A stretch of DNA of 64,000 bases from Thermoflexus hugenholtzii JAD2 (GCA_945881915.1 CAMCVW010000008.1:1-64000), one strand, 5' to 3'. Positions 11,389-24,667 are shown, numbered from the stretch's first letter. Translations and numbers: made by a program. Notes: generated from the letters alone by a model not told the origin.

Positions 11389-12954
11389 TTATGCGTTGTG
11401 GGTAATCAGTGTAGTGCCGGTCATTTGTGGCGCACGGTCGAGTCCCAGCAGGTCCAACAGTGTCGGCGCGATGTCACTCAAGCGACCACCGCTGCGCAGC
11501 GTGACCGTCGCATAGGGTGAATCGGGAGCGGCCACCAGAACAACCGGTACTTGGTTGATGGTGTGTGCGGTGAATGGTCCGCCGGTCGCTTCGTCGATCA
11601 TGTATTCGGCGTTGCCGTGGTCGGCAGTAACGATGGCCACGCCGCCTTTGGCGACCACCGCTGCGACGAGCGCACCAGCGCATTGATCGACCGTCTCGAC
11701 GGCGGTGATGACCGCCGGAATGACGCCGGTGTGACCGACCATGTCGGGATTGGCGAAGTTGACGATGATGACGTCGTAGGTGTCAGCTGCGATAGCCTCG
11801 AGAATCCCGTCACGCAGTGCAGCAGCGCTCATTTCGGGCTGCAAATCGTAGGTGGCGACTTTGGGCGATGCCACCATAAAGCGCTGTTCGCCGGGGAACG
11901 GCACCTCGCGGCCGCCGTTGAAGTAGAACGTCACGTGCGGGTACTTCTCGGTTTCGGCGGCATGGAGTTGCGTCAAGCCGGCGTCCGAAATGACTTTGGC
12001 CAGCGGCACTTCCACATCGTCATTGGCAAATGCCACGACCACAGGCAGGTCTTTTTCGTACTCGGTCATACAGACGTAGTATATATTTCCCATAAATGGA
12101 CGTGCAAAGCCATCGAAGTCTGGCATCACAAACGCCCGGGTAATCTGTCGCATGCGGTCCGCGCGGAAGTTGAAGCCGATGATTGCATCACCCGCTTGGA
12201 TGGTCGCTGCGGGCCTGCCATCACTGTTGACGACTACTGCCGGTTTGATGAATTCATCAGTCACATCGGCTGCGTAGGCGCGTTGAATTGCGTCTGCGGC
12301 GTGTGCGACGTGTTCGCCGATACCAAACACCATCGCCTCGTAGGCCATGCGCGTGCGTTCCCAGCGTTTGTCACGATCCATGGCGTAGTAGCGACCGGTC
12401 ACCGATGCGATTTTGCCGATGCCGGTGCTGACAATCGCAGCTTCGAGCTCGGCCAAGAACGCAGCGCCACTGCGTGGCAGGGTGTCGCGTCCGTCCGTGA
12501 AGACGTGCAGGTAGACCTGTTTGACGCCGGCACGTTTGGCGAATTGGAGCAATGCCTTCTGATGGGCGATATGACTATGGACGCCGCCATTCCCCAGCAG
12601 CCCCATGATGTGGATGCTGCTGTTGTTGGTTTGTGCGTGCGCGACTGCGTTGAGGAATGCGTCGTTGTGGAAGAAGCTGCCGTCTTCGACGCAGCTGTCG
12701 ATGCGCGTGATATCTTGCATCACCACAAAGCCAGCGCCGAGGTTGAGGTGACCCACTTCGGAGTTGCCCATCTGGCCAGGCGGCAGGCCCACATGCTTTT
12801 CCGCGGCATAAATCAGGGTCGTCGGGCAGCTCGAGCGCCAGCGATCGAGATTCGGCGTGCGGGCCTGTTTGACGGCATTGCCGACAATGTCAGTGCGTTC
12901 ACCGAGGCCATCGAGGATGGTCAACAGGACAGGACGGGGGCGAACTGCAGCCAT
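11389..12954 (-). CDS. gpmI: 2,3-bisphosphoglycerate-independent phosphoglycerate mutase
   Basis: Interconverts 3- and 2-phosphoglycerate in glycolysis with two manganese ions. The 521-residue length is normal. The first metal aspartate is in TILDGLG (Asp15) and the phosphoserine nucleophile in QMGNSEVGHLNLGAG (Ser65). Later metal ligands are visible as DGRD, GRYYAMDRD, NFANPDMVGHTG and TADHGNAE. It lies 51 nt downstream of secA on the same strand and could be co-transcribed with it. An AAGGAGAATTC sequence gives the ribosome site. Confidence 0.96.
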   Translation of the reverse strand: MAAVRPRPVLLTILDGLGERTDIVGNAVKQARTPNLDRWRSSCPTTLIYAAEKHVGLPPGQMGNSEVGHLNLGAGFVVMQDITRIDSCVEDGSFFHNDAFLNAVAHAQTNNSSIHIMGLLGNGGVHSHIAHQKALLQFAKRAGVKQVYLHVFTDGRDTLPRSGAAFLAELEAAIVSTGIGKIASVTGRYYAMDRDKRWERTRMAYEAMVFGIGEHVAHAADAIQRAYAADVTDEFIKPAVVVNSDGRPAATIQAGDAIIGFNFRADRMRQITRAFVMPDFDGFARPFMGNIYYVCMTEYEKDLPVVVAFANDDVEVPLAKVISDAGLTQLHAAETEKYPHVTFYFNGGREVPFPGEQRFMVASPKVATYDLQPEMSAAALRDGILEAIAADTYDVIIVNFANPDMVGHTGVIPAVITAVETVDQCAGALVAAVVAKGGVAIVTADHGNAEYMIDEATGGPFTAHTINQVPVVLVAAPDSPYATVTLRSGGRLSDIAPTLLDLLGLDRAPQMTGTTLITHNA

Positions 12955-13005
12955 GGATGAATTCTCCTTCGTGGTATCGGCAGGTCCGATCCAGCGACGC
13001 TGTGC

Positions 13006-15876
<2,871 letters not shown>

Positions 15877-15926
15877 ACGAACTCCTTGCGTTGATGCGAG
15901 TCACGGTACACCGTGCATCAACGTGT

Positions 15927-15932
15927 AGTATA
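15927..15932 (-). promoter_or_regulatory. Possible -10 hexamer for secA
   Basis: Minus-strand TATACT about 50 bp before the secA start; a TTGCTA lies 14 bp upstream, shorter than the ideal spacing. Confidence 0.3.
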
Positions 15933-16110
15933 GCACAGACACTCTGTAGCAATGCCTCTGCATATGCGCACGTGATACACTATGCAGTCATTCTGCCGTA
16001 CAATACTGGGATGTCTGTACGGGTCCATTGACTGTTGTGATGCGGGACGCACAGCGCTTCTGCGACGGCGTGTGACGATTCACTCGCAGATGGAAGAGAC
16101 GAAGGACACC

Positions 16111-17361
16111 ATGAACGCGCACACACCATCAACCTGGGTCGCCCGATTTTGGATATTCTGGATGAGCCAGACCGTTGCCCGCCTCGGCAGCGCGTTTTCG
16201 GGTTTTGCGCTCATCTGGTGGGTCGCCAAGACCTATGGGACCGCCACGTCGCTCGCCACGGGCACCCTCGTCACCATGTTGCCAAGCATCCTGCTCGGGC
16301 CAATCATCGGTACCCTGGTCGATCGTTTACCCCGCAAAACCGTCATCCTCTGCGCCAATCTGGTCTATGCCGTGGCAGCGGCGTCGTTGTTTGCCTTGTC
16401 CGAGGCAGGGATGTTGTCGCTCTGGCACCTGTATGTGGTGATGTTTGTGAATGCACTAGCCGGTCAATTCCATTTTTTGTCGGTGAGCTCGGCGACGACA
16501 CTCTTGGTGCCGGCAGAGCACCTGCAACGCATCGCCGGCGTTTCGCAACTCCGTGAAGGTGCGGTGGCGGTGTTTGCCCCACCTGCTGGAGCACTCTTGC
16601 TCGAGTTGATTGGGTTGAATGGCGTCCTGTTTATCGAGATTGTGACCGCCATCACCGCACTCGCGTTGATAGCCAGCATCCGCATTCCTGACCCGCCGGC
16701 ACAACCGGCAGACACCGCCCACGAAGGGGTGTTTACTGCGGTGCGCAGTGGTTTTGCCTATGTCGTTGCCTGGCCCGGGTTACTGGCCTTGATGGGGATG
16801 GCGATGGTGCTGAATTTGTTTTTCAACCCGGCGTTTTCGTTGCTGCCGTTGCTGGTCAAAAGCTACTTCGGTGGCGGTGTGCAGCAACTGGCATGGATGG
16901 AGACGAGCTTCGGTATTGGTATGATATCGGGTTCGCTGTTGCTGGGCGTGTGGGGTGGATTCACGCGCAAGCTGTACACGTTGTTGGCCGGTGTCAGCGC
17001 AATGGGCGTGGGAATTTTGATTCTCGGGGTGCTGCCGAATAGTGGCATCTGGTACGCAATTGCGGCCATGGCGATGGTGGGCGTGGCGCAGCCGTTGACG
17101 CAGGCGCCGTTGCTGGCCATTATTCAGGGGTCGGTCAACCTCGAGATGCAAGGCCGAGTAATGGGCTTTTTGGGGACCGCTGCGGGTATCATATCGCCGA
17201 TTGGATTGCTGATGGCCGGTCCGGTGTCGGACTGGTTGGGCATACAAATCTGGTATGTGGTGGCAGGAGTGGTGGCGCTCATTGCCGTGCCCGTGGGGTT
17301 GGCGTTGCCGGCGTTACGGGATTTGGATGATGGAAAAGCCGCCCCGGGTACAGTCCGCTAG
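16111..17361 (+). CDS. MFS transporter, MFS_3 / EntS-like exporter
   Basis: A 416-residue polytopic membrane protein of the major facilitator superfamily, with about 12 predicted helices. The first helix motif FWMSQTVARLGSAFSGFALIWW and the loop GTLVDRLPRKTVI between helices 2 and 3 (the MFS A-motif) match the transmembrane-effector/EntS group that exports siderophores, macrolides or other small molecules. The ATG at 16111 is chosen for the GAAGGA site; in-frame starts further up precede it. Substrate unknown. It ends at a strong terminator shared with the convergent GNAT gene. Confidence 0.85.
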   Translation: MNAHTPSTWVARFWIFWMSQTVARLGSAFSGFALIWWVAKTYGTATSLATGTLVTMLPSILLGPIIGTLVDRLPRKTVILCANLVYAVAAASLFALSEAGMLSLWHLYVVMFVNALAGQFHFLSVSSATTLLVPAEHLQRIAGVSQLREGAVAVFAPPAGALLLELIGLNGVLFIEIVTAITALALIASIRIPDPPAQPADTAHEGVFTAVRSGFAYVVAWPGLLALMGMAMVLNLFFNPAFSLLPLLVKSYFGGGVQQLAWMETSFGIGMISGSLLLGVWGGFTRKLYTLLAGVSAMGVGILILGVLPNSGIWYAIAAMAMVGVAQPLTQAPLLAIIQGSVNLEMQGRVMGFLGTAAGIISPIGLLMAGPVSDWLGIQIWYVVAGVVALIAVPVGLALPALRDLDDGKAAPGTVR

Positions 17362-17457
17362 CCGAAATGTCCTGCGGGGCGGTACCGTCTGTGGGCACCG
17401 GCGGACGCACGTCACACGACGGTCACCTGCAATCCTGTAGGCAGCGCCAGCTCCTCG

Positions 17458-17497
17458 GTCAGTCCCGCGGACCGTCGTCCGCGGGACTGACGGTTTT
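17458..17497 (+). terminator. Intrinsic terminator of the MFS gene
   Basis: Inverted repeat with perfect 14-bp arms (GTCAGTCCCGCGGA) and a 6-nt loop, followed by GGTTTT. It overlaps the last codons of the convergent GNAT gene. Confidence 0.85.
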
Positions 17498-18013
17498 CTC
17501 CAGATACGTCCGATCCGGATGGGCGGTCGACATGCTGGGGATGAAGCCCGCAGTAAGTGCAAACGTCATCGACTCGTTGAGCTGCGTATACATGGCAGTG
17601 CGCAAGACGCTGGCCTGATGCGTCCGAGCGAAGTCGCTGGCTTTGCTGATGCACCAGCTGCCTACGCCGCGCCTGCGGAACGAAGGCATCACCACGAAGT
17701 CACTCAGATAGACTGCAGGCAGTGCATCGTCGTCAAAGACGCCGCTGGTCACCCAATGGGGGGCAATTCTCGACAGCGTGAAGGTCGCCACACTGACGCC
17801 CATATATTGCACCAACATGATTTGGGTAGCGGTCGTCTGACGCTCGAGTTGGCGCGTGGTCGTGGCAATCCCCCACATCCCGAGCCCATGGGTCAGCCGA
17901 AACTCCGTGGCGCATTCTTCGAGCAAGGTCTGCACATTCGTCAATTCGGTCAGACGCGCGCGGTGGAGCGTGATATTGGCATAATTCAAAATCGTATCGG
18001 TTTTGCGTGTCAT
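17459..18013 (-). CDS. GNAT family N-acetyltransferase
   Basis: A 184-residue acetyl-CoA-dependent acetyltransferase. The diagnostic acetyl-CoA loop is RRRGVGSW after a beta-4 strand VYLSDFVVMPSF. The C-terminal beta-5/alpha-4 region (LRTAMYTQLNESMTFALTAGFIPS) also fits. The ATG at 18013 has GGAG upstream; a TTG 21 nt further up is possible. The last nine codons lie within the terminator of the convergent MFS gene, so the C-terminal tail SPADDGPRD is probably unconstrained. Substrate cannot be predicted. Confidence 0.8.
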   Translation of the reverse strand: MTRKTDTILNYANITLHRARLTELTNVQTLLEECATEFRLTHGLGMWGIATTTRQLERQTTATQIMLVQYMGVSVATFTLSRIAPHWVTSGVFDDDALPAVYLSDFVVMPSFRRRGVGSWCISKASDFARTHQASVLRTAMYTQLNESMTFALTAGFIPSMSTAHPDRTYLEKTVSPADDGPRD

Positions 18014-18160
18014 AGCAGACCAAACTCCGGCCAATAAGGTGAATACTACTACTCACCATCGTATCATATACACTCCATTCGCGTCGACAGACTGCACGTG
18101 CGCATTTGGTGCCGAACCTGCGGTAAAATAGGCATACCAATGCGATGAGAGAGAATACCA

Positions 18161-20368
18161 ATGGCACAACAGATGCGTTCCTGGGTGAGTGTCTGGCTGG
18201 TCGTCTGCATCAGTGTCATTGTGGCCACGGTGGTCATGGCGGGAGTGATGGACGGTACACCCCGGCTCGTCCCCGTGCAGTCCAGTGATATGCATCTGTA
18301 TGGTGACTTCTATGCGCGGGAGGGCGACCTGCGTTGGGCGCCTGCCACAACACATATGCGCCTCCCGGTTGTCCGCGATGCGCTCCACATCGTCACGCTG
18401 ACGCTCCAAAACGGCTATCCGGCAGGCAGCACTGCACCGTTGGTCACCGTCAATGCCGGTCGACAGGGGACGGCACGCTGGAGCATCCCCGCCGGTGCCC
18501 CACGCTCGTATCGACTGCTGACACTGCCCCACGGCCAATGGCGTTGGGATCGCAGTATCGACCTGACGAGTACGGTGCAGACTATCGGCATAGATGGCCG
18601 TAGATTGGGGTTCGTATTCGGCGGGGCAATCATCGCGCCGACCTCACGCGCTGCTATCGGTGCGTATGGGTACGCAGTTGCAGTGTTCGTCCTTGCGGCC
18701 ACTGCGCTGTATATGTTCGCCTTGCTGTGTGGTGCACGTACGGTGACGGCAGCCGGCAGCGCCCTCGGACTGACGTTTTTGACATTGCTGCTGGTCTGGC
18801 ACGCCCCGCTGGCGACGTGGCCCTACCTGTGGTGGTTCGTGGCTGGACTGTGGGTTGCCCTAGCGGCGGTGTTGGTGGCCTGGTTGAGTGGGTTGATAAC
18901 CGCCGACGGACGGGTGCGCGGCGCCGATTTGCCCGTCTGGTTTGCATTGGCGTGGTGGGCAATTCCATTCGTCCAACAGGTGCTCAGTGCCGACAACGTC
19001 TATATCCGGTTATACGATTACGAATCCTGGATGGGCTGGCTCGGATTGGTCTTGTTGGGCGGCAGCATTGCAGTACGCCGGTTTTTGCGGGGTGACGGGG
19101 CGTTGGACACGTATCTGCGCTGGCTCCCGCTGATTGCCATGGTGGTGCTGTCGGTGGCTTTTCAGGCGAGTGTGTTCGAGCGTATTTTTCGCTACGGCAG
19201 CGGCGACTTCAGCATCTGGGTCGATGCAGCCAAACGTTGGGTAGATACCGGTCAGCTCTATCTGGTGGCAAATGTGGCAGACAACCCATTTGCCGGCTAC
19301 AAGCGGCCGCCGTTCTATATCATGCTGTTTACGCCGTTTGTCGGCCGTGATCCCGTGCAGATTCTGAACGGATTCCGCGTGCTCAATGTCGGCCTGTACC
19401 TGGCCACAATACTGGTCTGGGTGCGCATGTTGCATCCTATGCTGGTCGCCAAACGTTGGCAGGGTGTGCTGTGGTGGCTGGCAGTGCTGGTGCTCCTCTC
19501 CAACATGCAGCCCCTCTACGAAACGATTACCTACGGGCAGACGGATGTGATTTTGTTGTTCTGCATGACACTGATTCTGTGGGCATTGCGCAGCGACCGA
19601 CCCGGTTGGGCCGGGGTCGTGGTGGCCTTGTTGACCTCACTCAAAATCTACCCGATTCTGTTTTTGGCATTCTTTGTGGCCAAGCGCCATTGGTGGGGGC
19701 TGGCGGGTTTTGTGCTGGGGATGCTGCTGTGGAACGGAATCGCGGTGGTCGTGATGGGGTGGGACCTGCACTGGATGTACCTGACGAAGGTCGTAGGGAA
19801 TGTGGGCGGTACGACTGCCTGGATCGAAAACCAGACCATCGCTGGATTTTTGACGCGCTTCTACGACTCCCCGCTCGTCATGAATCGCTTTGCCATCCCG
19901 GGCGTCGCACGCATCGCATCTGTCCTTTCGATGGGCGTATCGGCTGGGGTCTGTCTGTTGGCGCTGCGCGACGCCCCAGCACAGTCGAGTACCTACGCCA
20001 TCCAATACGGACTCTTTGTGCTGTTGATGGTGTTGGCGATTCCCGTAGCCTGGATGCACTACTTCACATTGCTGGTTCTGGTCTACTGGATTGTCGTATG
20101 GCACTACGCCGATACGACCCTGTCGCTGCGGCGCGCCGGTGCATATGCGCTGAGTTTTGGGTTTGTAGCCTATGGCAATTACCGCAGCTTCAACTACCCC
20201 GACGACTTCGGCGCGGTCACCCTCTTGTTGGGCTCGTATAAACTCTACGCAATTCTGCTGTTGCTCGTGCTGCTGACCAGCGAAGTCCTGCGCAGTCGGA
20301 CGTGCTGGGCGAGTGCCTGGTTGGCGCTGCTCCAGCAGCTGCGCCGACGGCTACACCCTGCCGAGTAG
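18161..20368 (+). CDS. Polytopic membrane glycosyltransferase, GT87 / DUF2029 type
   Basis: A 735-residue membrane protein. After one N-terminal helix (about 8-28) comes an extracellular beta domain of about 130 residues (starting near DMHLYGDFYAREGDLRW), then many membrane helices. The C-terminal half resembles polyprenol-phosphate-dependent mannosyl/arabinosyl transferases of the GT87 family: an acidic motif SGDFSIWVDAAKRW after a helix, YKRPPFY, and the TYGQTDVILL and LTSLKIYPILF segments. It would transfer a sugar from a lipid carrier outside the cytoplasmic membrane. A TAAAAT box precedes the start. Its end overlaps the convergent methyltransferase gene by 18 bp. Confidence 0.75.
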   Translation: MAQQMRSWVSVWLVVCISVIVATVVMAGVMDGTPRLVPVQSSDMHLYGDFYAREGDLRWAPATTHMRLPVVRDALHIVTLTLQNGYPAGSTAPLVTVNAGRQGTARWSIPAGAPRSYRLLTLPHGQWRWDRSIDLTSTVQTIGIDGRRLGFVFGGAIIAPTSRAAIGAYGYAVAVFVLAATALYMFALLCGARTVTAAGSALGLTFLTLLLVWHAPLATWPYLWWFVAGLWVALAAVLVAWLSGLITADGRVRGADLPVWFALAWWAIPFVQQVLSADNVYIRLYDYESWMGWLGLVLLGGSIAVRRFLRGDGALDTYLRWLPLIAMVVLSVAFQASVFERIFRYGSGDFSIWVDAAKRWVDTGQLYLVANVADNPFAGYKRPPFYIMLFTPFVGRDPVQILNGFRVLNVGLYLATILVWVRMLHPMLVAKRWQGVLWWLAVLVLLSNMQPLYETITYGQTDVILLFCMTLILWALRSDRPGWAGVVVALLTSLKIYPILFLAFFVAKRHWWGLAGFVLGMLLWNGIAVVVMGWDLHWMYLTKVVGNVGGTTAWIENQTIAGFLTRFYDSPLVMNRFAIPGVARIASVLSMGVSAGVCLLALRDAPAQSSTYAIQYGLFVLLMVLAIPVAWMHYFTLLVLVYWIVVWHYADTTLSLRRAGAYALSFGFVAYGNYRSFNYPDDFGAVTLLLGSYKLYAILLLLVLLTSEVLRSRTCWASAWLALLQQLRRRLHPAE

Positions 20369-21106
20369 CACCGTCAGATCAAACGAAAAAGTCACGGTCG
20401 CATCGGCTGCCTGCCCCCAGGCAGCCGCAATTGCATCTGCGCGTGCAGCCACAGGATCTGCATGCCCGGCTTTGCGATAGCGTTGCACCCCCGACCACGT
20501 GCTGAGGTAGCCGCGCAGGCGCTCTTGGGTAAAGGCTGCGGTCATCGCGGGTGGAGTATAGGCGATACGTTGGTACGGGAATGGCAAGGTCGCATAGTGA
20601 TTGTCAACGTGGACGCGATCGGCGGGCCAGTGGGCGGCTGTTTCGGCATATAAATTATCAATGATGGCGGTCAGTGGCGGTGTGGCGTGCAACAGTGCAT
20701 AGGTCCAGACCGCGACGACGCCACCGGGTTTGCAGATGCGGCGTACCTCACGGTGGAACGCATCGACATCGAACCAGTGCATTGCTTGCGCCACGCATAC
20801 CACATCGACGCTTGCTCCCGACAGACAGGTCTGCTCAGCCCGCGCGACATAGGGCGACACATTGGAGAGCGCTGGCATGGCCTGTATCTGGCTGAGGGCT
20901 AGGTCGCTGGCATAGACTCGCCGGCAGGCTGCTGCCAACGGTATGGTCGCCTGACCGTTCCCCGCGGCGACGTCGAGGGCCGTAATCGAAGGCCCACCGG
21001 CCAGCGCGACGATGTCGCTGATGAGTGCGGCAGGGTACGTCGGACGGAAGGCTGCGTATTGATTGGCGACCGCCGCGAAGTGGTTTTGTTGGGCGCGCAG
21101 GGTCAT
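20351..21106 (-). CDS. Class I SAM-dependent methyltransferase
   Basis: A 251-residue Methyltransf_11-type enzyme. SAM motif I is ALDVAAGNGQAT, the acidic loop is VYASDLALSQ, and motif IV region is VDVVCVAQAMHWFD, closely like trans-aconitate/UbiE-like methyltransferases. GGAG lies 8-11 nt before the ATG at 21106. The gene starts 4 nt after the ACT-domain gene, so both form one transcript. Acceptor unknown. Confidence 0.85.
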   Translation of the reverse strand: MTLRAQQNHFAAVANQYAAFRPTYPAALISDIVALAGGPSITALDVAAGNGQATIPLAAACRRVYASDLALSQIQAMPALSNVSPYVARAEQTCLSGASVDVVCVAQAMHWFDVDAFHREVRRICKPGGVVAVWTYALLHATPPLTAIIDNLYAETAAHWPADRVHVDNHYATLPFPYQRIAYTPPAMTAAFTQERLRGYLSTWSGVQRYRKAGHADPVAARADAIAAAWGQAADATVTFSFDLTVLLGRV

Positions 21107-21110
21107 GGCG

Positions 21111-21485
21111 TCACTCCTCGATGGAATGGCCGGCGGCGCGGATGGCCGCGCAGGCGACGGCATAGCGAGCTTGGGGCACGAGGATGTAGTCTGTGTTGTA
21201 CGTCGCCAAGGTGAAAATAGGCACCTGCGCCTGTGCCAGCGGCACGGCGATTTGCACCATGATGCCGGTCAACGTCAAATCGAAGGGACCGACGAATTGC
21301 AGGCACCACCAATCTGGGTCGACCGTGGCACCTGCGGGAACAGCCGTGGTCGGGCAGACACCAGACAACTCCGTTGTGCTGCGGAGTACGGCGGCAAAGA
21401 CGTCGCTCGGCAGCGCAGGGACGGCAGCGGTGACGGGGAGTTGCCAGATGGCGTAGCTGGCGGGCAGGCGTTTGAGGGTGAGCAT
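21111..21485 (-). CDS. ACT-domain protein (CASTOR-like ACT_7)
   Basis: A 124-residue protein made of tandem ACT-like folds. The C-terminal FTLATYNTDYILV segment is the hallmark of the group that includes bacterial amino-acid-sensing homologues of CASTOR. Likely a cytosolic small-ligand sensor; the ligand is unknown. The ATG at 21485 lies only 7 nt after the T-run of the leuS terminator with no clear ribosome site, so the start (ATG or a TTG at 21494) is uncertain. It leads the two-gene unit with the methyltransferase. Confidence 0.75.
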   Translation of the reverse strand: MLTLKRLPASYAIWQLPVTAAVPALPSDVFAAVLRSTTELSGVCPTTAVPAGATVDPDWWCLQFVGPFDLTLTGIMVQIAVPLAQAQVPIFTLATYNTDYILVPQARYAVACAAIRAAGHSIEE

Positions 21486-21492
21486 GATTGGC

Positions 21493-21523
21493 AAAACGGG
21501 CTGATTCGCATGCGAATCAGCCC
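21493..21523 (-). terminator. Terminator of leuS
   Basis: A perfect 26-bp palindrome (GGGCTGATTCGCA and its complement, 21498-21523) followed on the minus strand by GTTTTG, 25 bp after the leuS stop. Confidence 0.8.
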
Positions 21524-21547
21524 GTCCTTTCTCTCGTTCACAACGAG

Positions 21548-24199
21548 TTAGACGACGAAGTTGACCAATTTACCGGGGATGACCACGACTTTTTTGATGG
21601 GCGCACTGCCGATGAGCTCTTGGATGCGGGCGTTGCCGCGGGCCCATTCCTCCAGCTGTGTGGCGTCGGCAGCAGCAGGGACGAGGATGCGCCCGCGCAC
21701 TTTGCTGTTGACCTGGAGGACGACCTCGACCTCACTGACGAGCAGGGCCGATTCATCAAACGACGGCCAACCGGCGTCGTAGACGCTGCCCGTGCCCCCG
21801 AAGGCGGCGAACAGTTCTTCGGACAAATGCGGTGCAAACGGACTGAGCAACCGGCTAAAGACGTGGGCTACCTCGTAGTAGACCGGGCCGACAGGGTGTT
21901 CGTTGCGGTAGCGCTGCGCCTCGTTGAGGAGCTCCATCATGGCCGCGATGGCGGTGTTGAAGCGGAATGAATCGGTATCGGCCGAGATTTTCTTGATGGC
22001 GAAGTGGAGCGCGCGCCACAGATCTTTTTCGTGATCGGCGACGTCTGCCGTGCGCACACTGCCCATGCGGTGCGCACTGACGGACGCGGACTCGGTCATG
22101 AACAATGCCATGATGCGGTTCAGGAATCGCTGGGCGCCGGCGACGCCTTCATCGGTCCATTCCATGCTGTTTTCGGGCGGGGCAGCAAACAACACCACGA
22201 TGCGGGCCACGTCTGAGCCATACTGGCGGACAAAGGGACCGACCGGGATGCCGTTGCCGGCGCTCTTCGACATGGTCACGGGACCGCTGACGGCCTGCCA
22301 TCCACGGGCATCGCCCTCGAGCGTGTAGCCGTGTGGCTTGAGCGCGAGTTTGGCTGCGTCGATGCTCAGCGCGCCTGCCGGCAAGTCGTGTTTGCGGCGC
22401 AGGTCTTCGGTGAATGTGACCTGCTGCGCGTCGCCGACGAGGTCGGTGCGTACGCGGCGCTGTACCATGCCTTGGGTGAACAATGCCTTGAATGGTTCAT
22501 CCTCGGGGACCAGGCCCTCGTCATAGAGGACTTTGGTGATGAAGCGTGAGTAGAGTAAGTGCAAGATGGCGTGTTCGATGCCACCGATGTACTGGTGAAC
22601 GGGCATCCAGCGGGCGATGGCGTCAGCGCCGAAGATTTCTTTGTCGTTCTGAGCATCGGCATAGCGTAGGAAGTACCAGGACGAATCAACAAATGTATCC
22701 ATCGTATCGGTGTCGCGCCGGGCGGGCTTGCCGCTGACGGGGTCTGTCGTGTTGACCCATGCGGTGGCGGTAGCCAATGGGGATTTGCCCTTGGGCAGGT
22801 AGTCTTCGACCTCGGGCAATTCGACCGGCAAGCGCGGATCGGGCACCATCGTGCCGTCCTCCAGGTAGAGCATCGGGATGGGCGCGCCCCAGTACCGCTG
22901 CCGCGAAATGAGCCAGTCACGCAGGCGGTAGGTAATCGTACCTTTGCCCTTCTGGTTGCCGACCAACCAGGCGATAGCGGCTTTGACACTCTGCCCGTCG
23001 CCTTTGCCTGCGGGGATGCCATCGAGTGGGCCGGAGTTCACCATGAAGCCATCGCCGGGCATCGATTCGGTCATCGTTTTGCCATCGAGGTGCATGCCTT
23101 CTGGTTGCACGACGACGATAATGTCGAGCCCAAAGTGGCGTGCAAAATCAAAGTCGCGCTGGTCGTGCGCAGGTACGGCCATGATGGCACCGGTGCCGTA
23201 GCCCATCAGGACATAATCAGCGATCCAGATAGGAATCTGGGCGCCGTTGACTGGATTGGTAGCGTATGCACCCAAGAAGACGCCGGTTTTGTCACGCGAC
23301 GTGCTGGCACGGTCTATTTCTTTGGTGAGTTTGGCTTTGTTGATGTAGGCGATTACTTCGGCCTGCTTGTCGGAGCTGGTCAATGGGCTGACCAATGGGT
23401 GCTCGGGGGCCAGCACCATGAAGGTGGCGCCCCACAGCGTGTCGGGACGGGTGGTAAAGACCACCAAATCGCCTGCTTTGGAGCCGAACACGACTTCGGC
23501 GCCTTCGCTCTTGCCGATCCAGTTGCGCTGCATGGTTTTGACCTGTTCGGGCCAATCGGTCAATTTGTCGAGGTCTTGGAGCAAGCGCTCGGCATAGTCG
23601 GTGATTTTGAAGAACCACTGCTCGAGCTCGCGTTTTTCGACTTTTGCACCACTTCGCCAGCTACGGCCTTCGGCATCGACCTGTTCGTTGGCCAGTACGG
23701 TCTGATCGATGGGGTCCCAGTTGACCAGTGATTTGGAGCGATAGGCCAGACCGCGTTTGTAGAGGAGTTGGAACAACCACTGCGTCCAGCGATAGTAATC
23801 GGGCGCACAGGTGGCCAGTTCGCGGCTCCAGTCATACATGATGCCGGCGATGGCCAGTGAGCCTTTGGATTCTTGGATATTGCTGTAGGTCCAATCAGAA
23901 GGCTTGATGCCCTTCTTGATGGCAGCGTTTTCGGCAGGCAGTCCAAATGCGTCCCAGCCAAACGGATGCATGACGTCGTACCCGCGCGATACGTAGAAGC
24001 GCGTCAGGACGTCGCCGATGACGTAGTTTTTGAGGTGGCCGATGTGCAGGTCACCACTCGGGTAGGGGAACATTTCGAGAATATATCGCGGGGGAGCGTT
24101 CGGGCGTCGACCAGCGGTAAAAGTGCCTTCTTTGAGCCAGAATTCACGCCACTTTGGTTCAATCGACGGATCAAAACGATCGCGTTTGCTGTCCGACAT
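21548..24199 (-). CDS. leuS: Leucyl-tRNA synthetase
   Basis: Charges tRNA-Leu. The 883-residue class I synthetase has the HIGH motif in [16 protein letters not shown], the CP1 editing domain with the [12 protein letters not shown] and [15 protein letters not shown] segments, and the KMSKS-equivalent [10 protein letters not shown]. The catalytic DSSWYFLRY and C-terminal VQVNSKVRG-like NSKVRGRI are also present. The ATG at 24199 follows GCAGGAG and begins MSDSKRDRF; an in-frame ATG 15 nt upstream overlaps that site. No T-box leader is visible in the 69-bp spacer. Confidence 0.97.
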   Translation of the reverse strand: MSDSKRDRFDPSIEPKWREFWLKEGTFTAGRRPNAPPRYILEMFPYPSGDLHIGHLKNYVIGDVLTRFYVSRGYDVMHPFGWDAFGLPAENAAIKKGIKPSDWTYSNIQESKGSLAIAGIMYDWSRELATCAPDYYRWTQWLFQLLYKRGLAYRSKSLVNWDPIDQTVLANEQVDAEGRSWRSGAKVEKRELEQWFFKITDYAERLLQDLDKLTDWPEQVKTMQRNWIGKSEGAEVVFGSKAGDLVVFTTRPDTLWGATFMVLAPEHPLVSPLTSSDKQAEVIAYINKAKLTKEIDRASTSRDKTGVFLGAYATNPVNGAQIPIWIADYVLMGYGTGAIMAVPAHDQRDFDFARHFGLDIIVVVQPEGMHLDGKTMTESMPGDGFMVNSGPLDGIPAGKGDGQSVKAAIAWLVGNQKGKGTITYRLRDWLISRQRYWGAPIPMLYLEDGTMVPDPRLPVELPEVEDYLPKGKSPLATATAWVNTTDPVSGKPARRDTDTMDTFVDSSWYFLRYADAQNDKEIFGADAIARWMPVHQYIGGIEHAILHLLYSRFITKVLYDEGLVPEDEPFKALFTQGMVQRRVRTDLVGDAQQVTFTEDLRRKHDLPAGALSIDAAKLALKPHGYTLEGDARGWQAVSGPVTMSKSAGNGIPVGPFVRQYGSDVARIVVLFAAPPENSMEWTDEGVAGAQRFLNRIMALFMTESASVSAHRMGSVRTADVADHEKDLWRALHFAIKKISADTDSFRFNTAIAAMMELLNEAQRYRNEHPVGPVYYEVAHVFSRLLSPFAPHLSEELFAAFGGTGSVYDAGWPSFDESALLVSEVEVVLQVNSKVRGRILVPAAADATQLEEWARGNARIQELIGSAPIKKVVVIPGKLVNFVV

Positions 24200-24268
24200 G
24201 CACCGCTCCTGCATCAGGTATCACTCTGGTGGCACGCCTGAGACGTACCGAGTGGAGATTTGTCCCCA

Positions 24269-24667
24269 TTATACCCCGGGCGTCACACCAGTGTGGGTCT
24301 GCCGGAACGACAGGATGACGCCGCCAATCGGGAGGATGAGTGGGAGCCAGAGGTACCCTGATCCGAAGTGCGACCAGGCACTGGCATACGGCATGGGTGC
24401 GTATGATTCACCCATACTCACCAGCATGATTCCGACGATCTCCACCCACAGTCCGTACCGGACCCGGCGGATGTCACCCTTCCAGGCCCAGTAGGTAATA
24501 ACCAGGTAGATGAGTCCGGCAACCAGCGATAGGTGCGTAGGAAGGGCAACCGTTGGACGATTGATGTATTGCGAGATGGCTCGACTGAGGACTGCCACTG
24601 CCCAAAATCCATAGAGTGCCACAAATCCAGGATAGCGCAGCGGGTGTGGTCTGGTGGGCTGTTCCAT
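24269..24667 (-). CDS. Small four-helix membrane protein, unknown function
   Basis: A 132-residue protein with four predicted membrane helices (about 13-33, 44-63, 72-86 and 103-120) separated by short loops. I do not recognise a family. It lies upstream of leuS on the same strand with a 69-bp gap. The hydrophobicity pattern and a GGAG sequence before the ATG support it as a real gene. Confidence 0.6.
   Translation of the reverse strand: MEQPTRPHPLRYPGFVALYGFWAVAVLSRAISQYINRPTVALPTHLSLVAGLIYLVITYWAWKGDIRRVRYGLWVEIVGIMLVSMGESYAPMPYASAWSHFGSGYLWLPLILPIGGVILSFRQTHTGVTPGV

Noticed and set aside
11551-12960. Long open frames opposite gpmI and secA (for example 11551-12960 and 13696-15540, plus strand)
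   Set aside because: They are antisense shadows of clear enzymes: low-complexity His/Val/Asp-rich products, no ribosome sites, no family motifs.
24200-24268. T-box leader upstream of leuS
   Set aside because: The 69-bp spacer is too short and lacks the T-box consensus and a terminator hairpin.
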